Shown here piece after piece: positions 41,764 through 49,785 of a stretch of 64,000 bases of DNA. The position numbers and the translations under genes were made by a program. The stretch's first letter is position 1. Each line of letters starts with the position of its first letter. The stretch lies in NCBI GenBank assembly GCA_963556045.3, contig CAUVYA020000002.1:62001-126000 (forward strand). The letters are read 5' to 3'. The notes beneath the pieces were generated by a model. That model had not been told where the DNA came from and made no database searches. It worked only from the letters and a program-made list of their open reading frames with translations. The DNA comes from UBA4781 sp963556045. Lineage in GTDB: Bacteria; Chloroflexota; Anaerolineae; Anaerolineales; Anaerolineaceae.

Positions 41764-42653
41764 ATATCATCATTGGACTTATCAATGGCATGATCACCGG
41801 AGCTACGCCCATTTTATTGGCAGCTCTGGGTGGCACCATGACCTATTACGCCGGTATTTTTAATATCGCCATGGAGGGAATGATGCTGGGAGGAGCGTTT
41901 TTCGCTGTGCTTGGCTCCTATTATTTTGAATCCTGGGTGGTTGGAGTTATATTCGCCATTCTGGGATCTCTGCTGATGGCTTTGATTTTTATCCTTTTTT
42001 CAATTAAATTGAAAACAGATGAATTTGTTACTGGTGTGGCGTTGAATTTGTTTGCATTAGGGGCAACCACGTACCTTCTGAGGCAGATCTTTGGAGTGAA
42101 AGGAGCATTTGCTGATCCGGGTATTGTCCCCATTCCGAATATTGATATCCCCTTCCTGGAGGATATTCCTGTGCTGGGTCAAATACTGAGCGGACATAAT
42201 TTGCTGGTATATGTTGGATTGATCGCTACGATTCTATGTAATTATGTGATCTTTAAAACCCGTTTTGGGTTGCGATTAAGAGCAGCAGGGTATAATACAA
42301 ATTGTCTGGATACCAGTGGAGTGCGCTCAGACCAGATCAGAATAGCATCAGTGGTTCTGTGCGGTATTTTGTGCGGGTTAGCTGGTTCTTTCCTTTCACT
42401 GGGGTATGTGACCTTATTTTCGGAAAATATGTCAGCCGGGAAAGGATGGATCTCACTGGCTGCGATTATTCTGGTTAATGGGAACCCCTGGGGTATTGCC
42501 CTGATTTCACTGATATTCGGATTTTCGGATGGTTTCGGATTGCTGCTGCAGCAATATCTACCTTCACAATTCACTTCTATGGTGCCGTATATAGCCACAT
42601 TGATTGCGCTATTTGTATATTCATCACGAAAGAAAAAGGAGAAAGCATTATGA
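41760..42653 (+). CDS. Nucleoside ABC transporter permease, second
   Basis: BPD_transp_2-type permease of the YufQ/BmpD group, 297 aa with about eight hydrophobic helices. Features GATPILLAALGGTMTYYAGIFNIAMEGMML, the usual N-terminal segment of this subunit (it reads as two short runs flanking a Gly-rich turn). GTG start (41760) overlaps the preceding TGA. Its stop overlaps the ATG of the ADP-ribosylglycohydrolase-family gene, so all five genes form one operon. Confidence 0.92.
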   Translation: MNIIIGLINGMITGATPILLAALGGTMTYYAGIFNIAMEGMMLGGAFFAVLGSYYFESWVVGVIFAILGSLLMALIFILFSIKLKTDEFVTGVALNLFALGATTYLLRQIFGVKGAFADPGIVPIPNIDIPFLEDIPVLGQILSGHNLLVYVGLIATILCNYVIFKTRFGLRLRAAGYNTNCLDTSGVRSDQIRIASVVLCGILCGLAGSFLSLGYVTLFSENMSAGKGWISLAAIILVNGNPWGIALISLIFGFSDGFGLLLQQYLPSQFTSMVPYIATLIALFVYSSRKKKEKAL

Positions 42654-44026
42654 AAAAAGCATGGGAGATTGATCGAGAAATAAGGGTGAATGCAGTACCA
42701 ATCGACCGGCGCGTGGAATCAAGTAACTGGTATGAAGCTGGATTTGAGGCTCCTTATGGAGATGGTTTGATTGACCTGTTCTGGGAGTCAAAAGTACCGG
42801 GGTCATCAGCCCCTGAAATCCCCTATGTGGAAATGACCCAGGCGTTGGGTAATAAAGGATACGATGTCAGCGGGGCAGAAAAGCTGCTTGAAGAAGGAAT
42901 GCGTTTGCATGCGCAGGGGAAAGTCGAAGAATTGCGTGTAGTGACAGCGAGGATTTTACATGAATTAAAACAGGCTGTCCTTGACCCCGGTGATGCGTAC
43001 CATCAATACGAACACCCAGAAACATGGGAAGACGTAAAAAAATCCATGGCAGCTGGACGTCCACTCAATTTCGACAGCGGCTGGAAAGAATCATTCCGTG
43101 AGCGCATCCATCAGGGTTGGATAGGGCAGCTGGCGGGTGGGTCATTTGGCACCTGTATTGAAGGTTATACCGGAAAGCGTATAGCAGAAGTATATGGTGT
43201 GGTGGATAGTTACATCACCGAACCCGAAACGACCAATGATGATGTGGTTTACGAGCTGGCATTCCTTGACGCCTATGAACGGATGAGAGCAGATGTTACC
43301 TCTGAAGCGATCGCTATGGAGTGGGTAAAACAAATACCATTCGGCTGGTCTGCTGAGTGGGTGGCGCTGAGAAATTTGAATATGGGAATTTTCCCGCCTG
43401 ATTCCGGGGCATGGTTCAATCCTTATTCGGAATGGATTGGGGCGCAGATGCGCGGGATGGTGTGTGGAATGATCGCTCCGGCGGATCCTATGGAAGCGGC
43501 TCGCCTGGCTTTTGTGGATGGCATTGTCTCTCATTCAAAGAATGGGGTGTACGGAGAAATATTTGCCGCAGTATTGACCTCCCTGTCTTTTGTAATCAAT
43601 GACATCCATTCTTTGATCGAAACAAGCATGCAGTTCATCCCTCAAAAGAGCCAGTATTATGCCATCGTACATGCTGCCTTGAGCAAGATCAAAGCAGGGG
43701 GAGATCCAGTCAAGATCTGGGATGCGATTGAAGATGACCTGCAGCGATACAACTGGATCCATGCGTATCCCAATATTACAGCAGATCTATTTGCGTTATG
43801 GCTCGGGGAAGCTGATTTCACGAAAACTCTATCGCTGCTTGCCGTGGCTGGCATGGATGTTGATTGCAATGGAGGATTGGTTGGCAACGTGCTGGGTGTG
43901 ATGAATGGCGTGCCGGCTAAGTGGGCGGACCCGATCGGAGATCTACTGGAAACGTATATTGTGGGTAAGGAAAAACTCTCTATTAAAAAGCTGGCAGAAC
44001 TGACCGCTGATCTGGCAGCACGCTGA
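42650..44026 (+). CDS. ADP-ribosylglycohydrolase-family protein
   Basis: 458 aa. The metal-binding fold of ADP-ribosyl-glycohydrolases is visible: WIGQLAGGSFGTCIEGYTG at the position of the GDALG loop, ETTNDDVVYELAFLDAY for the TDDT-like motif, and GMDVDCNGGLVGNVLGVMNG for the DTDCNAAxxG motif. N-terminal about 130 residues are an extension not found in DraG-size enzymes. Coupled (ATGA) to the nucleoside permease, so the substrate is more likely an imported N-glycoside (nucleoside or ADP-ribose derivative) than a protein, but that is inference. Confidence 0.8.
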   Translation: MKKAWEIDREIRVNAVPIDRRVESSNWYEAGFEAPYGDGLIDLFWESKVPGSSAPEIPYVEMTQALGNKGYDVSGAEKLLEEGMRLHAQGKVEELRVVTARILHELKQAVLDPGDAYHQYEHPETWEDVKKSMAAGRPLNFDSGWKESFRERIHQGWIGQLAGGSFGTCIEGYTGKRIAEVYGVVDSYITEPETTNDDVVYELAFLDAYERMRADVTSEAIAMEWVKQIPFGWSAEWVALRNLNMGIFPPDSGAWFNPYSEWIGAQMRGMVCGMIAPADPMEAARLAFVDGIVSHSKNGVYGEIFAAVLTSLSFVINDIHSLIETSMQFIPQKSQYYAIVHAALSKIKAGGDPVKIWDAIEDDLQRYNWIHAYPNITADLFALWLGEADFTKTLSLLAVAGMDVDCNGGLVGNVLGVMNGVPAKWADPIGDLLETYIVGKEKLSIKKLAELTADLAAR

Positions 44027-44034
44027 AGAAGCGT

Positions 44035-44388
44035 TTATTTTAAACGCAGGAGCATTTTCCCTTCTGCCCAAAGGTCTTCCAGTTGATAATAATCGCGCTT
44101 GTGAGCGGAAAAGACGTGAACGATGAGATCACCATAATCGATGGTGATCCACCCATCATCTGATTTTCCGTTCACAAGTCCATTAAGACCAAAATGAGAT
44201 TTGGCAGAATTTTCAACGGTTCTTGATAAACTCTGCAGCATACGTTCGCTGGTTCCACTGCAGATGATGAAATAGTCTGTAAATTGTGAGATATTGGTGA
44301 TGTCTAACAATACGATGTCTTCGGCTTTTTTCTCTTCAAGAGCTTCGACAATTCCTCGTGCGACAGTTAATGTTTTCTTGGTTCCCAG
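44035..44388 (-). CDS. rsfS: Ribosomal silencing factor, apparent CTG start
   Basis: RsfS/Iojap binds uL14 on the 50S subunit and blocks joining under starvation. The product reads LTVARGIVEALEEKKAEDIV, DITNISQFTDYFIICSGTSE, GWITIDYGDLIVHVF and YYQLEDLW, an intact family pattern of about 117 aa. No ATG, GTG or TTG occurs at the expected start; an in-frame stop lies two codons upstream of CTG 44388. GAGG sits 6 nt before that CTG, so a rare CTG start is plausible. Alternatively, removal of one A from GGGAACC (44380-44386) would connect to GTG 44395. The function call is firm, the start is not. Confidence 0.85.
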   Translation of the reverse strand: MGTKKTLTVARGIVEALEEKKAEDIVLLDITNISQFTDYFIICSGTSERMLQSLSRTVENSAKSHFGLNGLVNGKSDDGWITIDYGDLIVHVFSAHKRDYYQLEDLWAEGKMLLRLK

Positions 44389-44424
44389 TGTTCACCTCAA
44401 ATTTGATGATATTTTCCAATTCTA

Positions 44425-45010
44425 TCATGTCCCTGCGCTTTTAAAGGGGACCTGTAGAATGGTCTTATAGATCGGTCCACTCGAGGTTAGCGTACTTTCA
44501 TACAATGTGACATGATCAACCGTTTGCTGTGCATGGAATTGATCTTTTTGACTTTTGAGACAGGCGGAAGAATCTTGTAGTTCAGATTGTGAAAGCTGGT
44601 TATTAAAACGACCGATGGTAAGATGAGCCTGGAAAGGACGTTTTTCAGGTCTGATAACCGAGTGTGTTGAAGATGGATTCTACGGTTCGCACAAGAAAAA
44701 AAAGTGCATCATTGTGGTTGATCCCCAGCCAGAGAATACGTGGATTCCTCAGATTAGGAAATACTCCCAGGGTTTGATATTCCAGTGTGAATGGGTTAAA
44801 AGAAACGAAGGCGTGATGGAGATTATGGCATAACGGTTCCAGATCGGCTTGTTTTAATTCACCTTCAAATTTAAGGGTGATATGCAGAAGGTTTGGTTTC
44901 GTCCATCGGATGATGGGCGGCGCATGCAGCTTCATCTCTTGTTGTTTTTTCTGAATGGCAGAGATGATATTTTGGGGTATGTCAATTGCTAAAAAAACGC
45001 GATGATTCAT
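44425..45010 (-). pseudogene. thpR: RNA 2',3'-cyclic phosphodiesterase with a +1 frameshift
   Basis: 2H phosphoesterase family (LigT/ThpR). Frame one (start ATG 45010 with AGAGGAG 7 nt upstream) encodes HRVFLAIDIPQ and the first HxTx motif HITLKF. It stops at GYQT around 44648. The continuation in the next frame encodes EKRPFQAHLTIGRF with the second HxTx motif (HLTI) and runs to the stop at 44425-44427. Removing one base near 44650 restores a full-length protein of about 194 aa. Either a real frameshift mutation or a sequence error. Confidence 0.75.
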
Positions 45011-45068
45011 GTATTTGCTCCTCTGAAATTGTATCAAACCCTCATGATTAGTAGTGCTGTAACTAGGC

Positions 45069-45097
45069 TGGTCAGAGAAAAGAATTAATGGTATAAG
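45069..45097 (+). promoter_or_regulatory. Promoter of 6S RNA gene
   Basis: TGGTCA (45069-45074) and TATAAG (45092-45097), 17-nt spacing, 7 nt before the predicted 6S RNA 5' end. Confidence 0.6.
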
Positions 45098-45103
45098 AAC
45101 GTT

Positions 45104-45285
45104 ACCCTGCTGTGTTCGTGATGCGGCACACAATGTTTTGAGCCAACACTTTAAATTATGGGTTCTCATCTTTTGTTTGTAACGCGATAGGCGCAAGCCA
45201 AGGCGGATCTAACAGGTAGGAGCCCGACCTGCGCAAGCAGGTTCAAAACTACGCAGCACACGGCATGGTGGGGTGTCTTTTTTTA
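45104..45285 (+). ncRNA. ssrS: 6S RNA
   Basis: Predicted from structure and motifs, about 180 nt. The ends ACCCTGCTGTGTTCGTGATGC and GCAGCACACGGCATGGT pair to form a long closing stem. Inside are the conserved-looking TGTTCG ... GCGGC and TTTTGAGCC of the 5' bubble strand, and on the 3' strand a small hairpin ACCTGC/GCAGGT followed by CAAAACTACGCAGC, the arrangement seen in E. coli 6S. It ends at a T7 run (45279-45285). 6S RNA binds housekeeping RNA polymerase as an open-promoter mimic. A match to the Rfam 6S model was not run. Confidence 0.7.
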
Positions 45286-45352
45286 AAAACTTCCGTTGAC
45301 GAGATAATCAGTTCGTTATAAACTTGAATACTGGAACAATGAGGAGGATGTT

Positions 45353-46012
45353 ATGACTTTGATAAATAAACTTATCATGAAATCTGGTCCTGAAGTTGGC
45401 AAGATATATAAGCTTGATAAGGATGAATTTATCATTGGACGTGAATTGATCAATGATTTGATCATCAGTAATCCGGAGATATCTCGTAAACATGCGCGAA
45501 TATTTGTTAAAAATAGCAAGCTCTATCTCGAAGATTTGAATTCCACCAACGGTACCTTTCAATCAGGGAAAAAAGTTAACAAACCTTTTCAACTGAAGAA
45601 TGGGACTCTCATCAATCTGGGCAAGAGTATCGTACTTGAATTTGTGGTCGAAGAAATTGAAGAAATTGCACCGAGGGTTGAAAATACTGCGAAAGTAGAA
45701 AAACAGCCCGAAGGTACCAAGGAATTAAAAGTAGTGAAGCCCGTCGAAAAAGAACAGCCGGTCAAGAAAGCCGGCGTTCTCAAACCCGCTAAAAAAGAAA
45801 AATCCCTTAAAGTGAGTAAAGAAGGATCGGTAAGACCATCCATTAAGGAAAGGATGAAAACGCTGCCCACCTGGCTGGTCATTCTTGTGATCATACTCCT
45901 GTTCCTGCTGGTGTTTTGTGTACTACCTTTGTTGGTCATTGAATGGACCAACCAGTGGTGCAACCTGTTTGGAACTTTCTTTAATCAGATACAACCCGGT
46001 GTGTGCCCCTAA
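45353..46012 (+). CDS. FHA-domain membrane protein
   Basis: 219 aa. N-terminal FHA domain (about 10-95) that binds phosphothreonine: FIIGRELINDLIISNPEISRKHARI has the GR, S and RKHA residues, and LEDLNSTNGTFQ has the N-T-NGT motif. A Lys/Glu-rich linker (about 105-165) precedes one strong C-terminal membrane helix (about 172-198), so this is a tail-anchored protein facing the cytoplasm. GAGGAGG lies 5 nt before ATG. No Ser/Thr kinase is nearby; the phosphorylated partner is unknown. Confidence 0.85.
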   Translation: MTLINKLIMKSGPEVGKIYKLDKDEFIIGRELINDLIISNPEISRKHARIFVKNSKLYLEDLNSTNGTFQSGKKVNKPFQLKNGTLINLGKSIVLEFVVEEIEEIAPRVENTAKVEKQPEGTKELKVVKPVEKEQPVKKAGVLKPAKKEKSLKVSKEGSVRPSIKERMKTLPTWLVILVIILLFLLVFCVLPLLVIEWTNQWCNLFGTFFNQIQPGVCP

Positions 46013-46041
46013 AGTAATGAAGGTATACTGAAAATCATCAC

Positions 46042-47283
46042 GTGAAAAATAAAGAAACTACATCTCCGAAATGGTCCCCTGCTGCAAAGATCATTATTGT
46101 AGTGATCTTGCTGGTCATAGCTGTAGCGATTCTAGTCCGTTTTTCAAACCTTATTACAATAGTTGCCAGCGCTTTTATCGTTGTAGTGATCCTGAAACCG
46201 GTCGTTCGATTTCTACATAAAAAATTAAAGATATCCTGGGGTTTGGCTTCCGGATTAATCGTGATTCTGCTGGTGTTGCTCATCATCGCAATACTTATTT
46301 GGGGTGGGGTATCCTTTGTTGAGGAAATCCAGGGTTTGATTGAGTTTTTATCCACGATCACAACGGATGTCTCAGCTACTATCCAGAATCTATCCGAGAT
46401 ACAATTCGATCTTGGTCCATTCCATGTTGATCTCTCTATTATCGATTGGACAGTTGTGGGTGAAAAAGTTCTGGAATATGCCCAACCCATCATATCAGGT
46501 CTGGGAAATTCCATTGGTGGTATTGCCAGCGGGGCGGCAGGCGCTATCTGGAAATTCTTCCTGACAATTATTATCGCCTATTTAATTCTGAATGAAAGTC
46601 AAAAACAAAACCGCAATTCAATACTTACGATGCTCCCTGAATATGAAGTAGATATCAGGCATATACGTGAAGAAATGAGCAACATCTGGAATGCTTTCTT
46701 CCGTGGTCAGGCAAAAGTCTTCATCGTGCGGGTTTGTATTTATCTCGTTTTATTAGGGGTGCTGCAGGTACGTTATTTTGTGCTGCTGGCTTTTCTGGCA
46801 GGTTTTGCCAATTTTATACCATATATCGGTGTAGCAGTTGCCTGGGCAGTATATTTTCTTGTTGCGGTTTTTCAGGGCAGCACCGTGTTTGGCTTGCAGC
46901 CGCTGCCGTACGCAGCCATAGTCAGCCTTTCAGGCTGGCTGATAGACAACGTCTATGATAATGTCTACACCCCTCGTGTTATGGCAGGCAGCCTCAAACT
47001 CCATCCCGCCTGGATCACGATAGGTGCGTTGATAGGATTGGAGCTATTTGGATTTCTTGGCATGATCTTTGCTGCCCCGATTCTGGCTACTGCCAAACTC
47101 ATTTTACATTATGTGCTCAGGAAGATCCTTGATCTTGATCCCTGGGAAGATATTGAAGAACAACGATACAGCGGCAACGTTTCGGGCTTTTTTGGGAAAG
47201 CATATCAGAAAGCCCATGACGGTGTGAAACAGGTTGGTGAAAAAGTTGGAGAAAAAATTAACGAAGTAACTAGGAGAAAATAA
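46042..47283 (+). CDS. AI-2E family (PerM-like) membrane transporter
   Basis: 413 aa with about eight hydrophobic helices in the AI-2E/PerM layout: paired N-terminal helices, a long central region (LIEFLSTITTDVSATIQNLS), then RGQAKVFIVRVCIYLVLLGV, ANFIPYIGVAVAW and PRVMAGSLKLHPAWITIGAL, the family hallmark. Members export autoinducer-2 or act as Na+/H+ antiporters, so the cargo is uncertain. GTG start at 46042 without a clear ribosome site. A polar, charged C-terminal tail follows the last helix. A 63-aa protein follows after 2 nt. Confidence 0.87.
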   Translation: MKNKETTSPKWSPAAKIIIVVILLVIAVAILVRFSNLITIVASAFIVVVILKPVVRFLHKKLKISWGLASGLIVILLVLLIIAILIWGGVSFVEEIQGLIEFLSTITTDVSATIQNLSEIQFDLGPFHVDLSIIDWTVVGEKVLEYAQPIISGLGNSIGGIASGAAGAIWKFFLTIIIAYLILNESQKQNRNSILTMLPEYEVDIRHIREEMSNIWNAFFRGQAKVFIVRVCIYLVLLGVLQVRYFVLLAFLAGFANFIPYIGVAVAWAVYFLVAVFQGSTVFGLQPLPYAAIVSLSGWLIDNVYDNVYTPRVMAGSLKLHPAWITIGALIGLELFGFLGMIFAAPILATAKLILHYVLRKILDLDPWEDIEEQRYSGNVSGFFGKAYQKAHDGVKQVGEKVGEKINEVTRRK

Positions 47284-47285
47284 AA

Positions 47286-47477
47286 ATGTCTGATGCAGAA
47301 AAAACGACTGTTACAACCATCGCAGAAACCGATAATTATATGGCATGGAAATCAGAAGAACCGGATGGTGAAGATATCTACCACCTCGAATTGAACAATA
47401 TCACCCTGCATTTTTTTATTGAAGAGTGGCAGGAATTCATGGATCTGATCCAGGACGTCATGAAAAAAACTGCATAA
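47286..47477 (+). CDS. Small conserved-looking protein of unknown function
   Basis: 63-aa acidic protein (METDNYMAWKSEEPDGEDIYH-like in style; here ETDNYMAWKSEEPDGEDI) with NNITLHFFIEEWQEFMDLIQDV at its end. The Trp-rich, acidic composition and the ending in a helix suggest a folded small protein. Starts 2 nt after the AI-2E transporter and lies 16 nt before the isomerase gene, so it is co-transcribed. No family recognised. Confidence 0.6.
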   Translation: MSDAEKTTVTTIAETDNYMAWKSEEPDGEDIYHLELNNITLHFFIEEWQEFMDLIQDVMKKTA

Positions 47478-47493
47478 AAAGAAAGGAAATTCC

Positions 47494-48549
47494 ATGCATC
47501 TCGACACCTTCGAAGAATTTCAGAACATTGACTCTCTTAACATGCTGGCAGAGATCGATGGGCTGCCGCACCAATTTGAACAGGCATATAAACACAGTTT
47601 TTCATATGATCTGCATGATCTACAGAAACCAGAATTGATCCTTGTCGCAGGCATGGGTGGCTCTGCAATTGGCGCGGATCTGCTTTCAACATACTGCGCA
47701 CCCATTTGTTCTGTTCCCATTATCAGTTTGAGAGAATATACGCTGCCTGCCTGGGCATGTACACACCGCACACTGGTGGTAGCTTCTTCCCATTCAGGAA
47801 ACACCGAAGAAACCCTGTCTGTTTTTGATCAGGCAGCTGCGGCGAAACTTCCCATCCTGGCGATTGCGACCGGGGGCAAATTAGCACAACGTGCAAAAGA
47901 AGGGCAATATCCCTATTGGGATTTCCAGCATGCCGGGCAGCCCCGCGCGGCGGTTGGTTTCTCTTTTGGGATTTTACTGGCATTGCTGGAGCGCCTGGAA
48001 TTAATAGAATCCCATCAAGAGCTGGTGCAAAAAACGGTGGATCACCTTGTGGAAAAACAAAAGCAATACAGGGCGGATGTACCGATCGTGAAAAATCCGG
48101 TTAAACGTCTGGCGGGGCAAGCCATAGGGCGTCAGGTATCTGTTTTTGGGGCAGATCATCTTGCACCGGTTGCTCGCCGCTGGAAAACTCAGATCAATGA
48201 ACTGGCGAAAGCCTGGGCGCAGTTTGAGTTTCTACCGGAAGCTGACCATAATACCCTGGCAGGTCTTCTCCATGAAGAGACCATTCTCGAAAAAACAATG
48301 GCTCTTTTCCTGACAGGCAGCCGAACACATCCCCGCAATGTGCTGCGAAGTGAGTTGACCAAACAGGAAATGATGATCGCGGGTTTAGCGGTAGATTCCG
48401 TTGAGTTTAATGCAGATTCACGCCTGACGGAAATGTGGGATGCCATTCTTTTCGGAGATTATTTCTCGTATTATCTGGCATTGTCGTATGGAGTTGATCC
48501 CACCCCAATTGAAGCGCTGGATAATTTGAAGCGAAATTTGAAAAAGTAG
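47494..48549 (+). CDS. Bifunctional phosphoglucose/phosphomannose isomerase
   Basis: SIS-domain isomerase of the archaeal/deep-branching bacterial PGI-PMI family (351 aa), interconverting glucose-6-P or mannose-6-P with fructose-6-P. VAGMGGSAIGADL is the first phosphosugar-binding segment and VASSHSGNTEETLSVF the second; FEFLPEADHNTLAGL-type WAQFEFLPEADHN carries the catalytic Glu-His region. AAAGGAAA is the ribosome site. It ends in a hairpin that contains its stop codon. Confidence 0.9.
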   Translation: MHLDTFEEFQNIDSLNMLAEIDGLPHQFEQAYKHSFSYDLHDLQKPELILVAGMGGSAIGADLLSTYCAPICSVPIISLREYTLPAWACTHRTLVVASSHSGNTEETLSVFDQAAAAKLPILAIATGGKLAQRAKEGQYPYWDFQHAGQPRAAVGFSFGILLALLERLELIESHQELVQKTVDHLVEKQKQYRADVPIVKNPVKRLAGQAIGRQVSVFGADHLAPVARRWKTQINELAKAWAQFEFLPEADHNTLAGLLHEETILEKTMALFLTGSRTHPRNVLRSELTKQEMMIAGLAVDSVEFNADSRLTEMWDAILFGDYFSYYLALSYGVDPTPIEALDNLKRNLKK

Positions 48550-48568
48550 CCCGTGGGCTACTTTTTTT
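48541..48568 (+). terminator. Intrinsic terminator of the isomerase gene
   Basis: Perfect 11-bp stem AAAAAGTAGCC/GGCTACTTTTT with loop CGTG (48541-48566), then Ts. The TAG stop codon lies inside the stem. Confidence 0.9.
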
Positions 48569-48597
48569 CTAGCGTATAATAGAACATATATACTAGC

Positions 48598-49785
48598 ATG
48601 CGATATCGAAAGATCCTGCATATTGACCTGGATGCATTCTTCTGCTCGGTGGAAGAAAACCTCGACCCCGCATTGAAAGGGACTGTTTTCGCTACAGGTG
48701 GTTCACCCGATAGCAGGGGTGTGGTAACCTCCTGTTCCTACGCAGCACGACATTTGGGGATCCATTCAGCCATGCCGATGAAGGTCGCGTTGCAGCGAGT
48801 ACCCGGCTTGAAAGTGATACACGGGCATTTCAGAAAATACCATGATTATTCGGTGCAGGTCATGGAGATCCTGGCTGATACAACACCGCTGGTGGAGCAA
48901 ATTTCGATTGATGAGGCATTTATTGATGTGACGGATATGCCTCAGACGGGCAGGCAGATCGCGCACATGCTGCAGGAGCGTATTGCACAGGAAGCAGGGC
49001 TGCCCTGCTCGATAGGGATCGCATCCAATAAGCTGGTGGCTAAAATAGCTACCAACATAGCAAAATCCTCATATAAGGGAGAACACAGCCCCAGGGCGAT
49101 TCTGGAGGTGCCTGCAGGGCAGGAAGCTGTGTTCCTGGCATCTTTGCCCATAGAAGAATTGTGGGGCATTGGCAAGAAAAGCGCGGCACGCTTTCGGCAG
49201 CTCGGTTTGCGTCATATTGGTGATCTGGCAAAGGCGCCAGATGATTTTCTCGAAAAGGAAGTGGGCAGGTTTGCGGCTGCCCTGAAACTGCGTGCGCTGG
49301 GTAGGGATGAACGACCGGTTGGGCTGGAAGGAGATATCAAATCCATCAGCAATGAAATAACCTTCGGGAAGGATATTGTTGATGAAGAAGAGATCCTTCG
49401 AACTCTGCGCGCATTATCAGAAAAAGTAGCATCCCGGTTGCGAGCGCAGGGCTTATGTGGGAAGACCATCCGATTAAAGATCCGCTGGCCTGACTTTGAA
49501 ACACATTCCAGACAGATAAGTCTGGAACAACCCACCAATCATGATACGGTCATATTCAATTCGATCGTTAAATTATTATATGAGATTTGGAAACCGGGAA
49601 AGAAAGTGCGCCTGCTGGGTGTGGCAGCCGCAAATTTAACTACTACCGTACAGCAATTATCGATCCTTGATACCGGTTTTCAAAAAGAAGATCAATTACT
49701 GCATGCAATAGATGATCTCAAGAAACGTTTTGGGCGGGATGTCATCAAGAGAGGATGGCATCTTGATGATGATCAACACCGTTAG
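48598..49785 (+). CDS. dinB: DNA polymerase IV
   Basis: Y-family translesion polymerase, 395 aa. Palm motif I ILHIDLDAFFCSVEE, steric region SCSYAARHLGIHSAM, catalytic SIDEAFIDVT, then GIASNKLVAKIATNIAKS and the helix-hairpin-helix region LWGIGKKSAARFRQLG; the little-finger domain follows. TATAAT (48575-48580) lies 18 nt before ATG; no clear LexA site was recognised. No beta-clamp-binding peptide stands out at the C-terminus. The 3' end overlaps the convergent glycosyltransferase gene by 41 nt. Confidence 0.94.
   Translation: MRYRKILHIDLDAFFCSVEENLDPALKGTVFATGGSPDSRGVVTSCSYAARHLGIHSAMPMKVALQRVPGLKVIHGHFRKYHDYSVQVMEILADTTPLVEQISIDEAFIDVTDMPQTGRQIAHMLQERIAQEAGLPCSIGIASNKLVAKIATNIAKSSYKGEHSPRAILEVPAGQEAVFLASLPIEELWGIGKKSAARFRQLGLRHIGDLAKAPDDFLEKEVGRFAAALKLRALGRDERPVGLEGDIKSISNEITFGKDIVDEEEILRTLRALSEKVASRLRAQGLCGKTIRLKIRWPDFETHSRQISLEQPTNHDTVIFNSIVKLLYEIWKPGKKVRLLGVAAANLTTTVQQLSILDTGFQKEDQLLHAIDDLKKRFGRDVIKRGWHLDDDQHR

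Noticed and set aside
45011..45196. Extended N-terminus for the ThpR protein upstream of 45010
   Set aside because: The extension would read through the 6S RNA gene and its promoter, and ATG 45010 has a strong ribosome site.
45104..45269. 6S-like RNA on the minus strand
   Set aside because: The minus strand also shows GTTTTGAACC, but the promoter (TATAAG at 45092), the T7 run at the right end and the order of bubble motifs fit the plus strand better.
45104..45285. Signal recognition particle RNA or tmRNA
   Set aside because: The SRP domain IV tetraloop region and the tmRNA tRNA-like end are absent, despite an AGCCAAGGC string.
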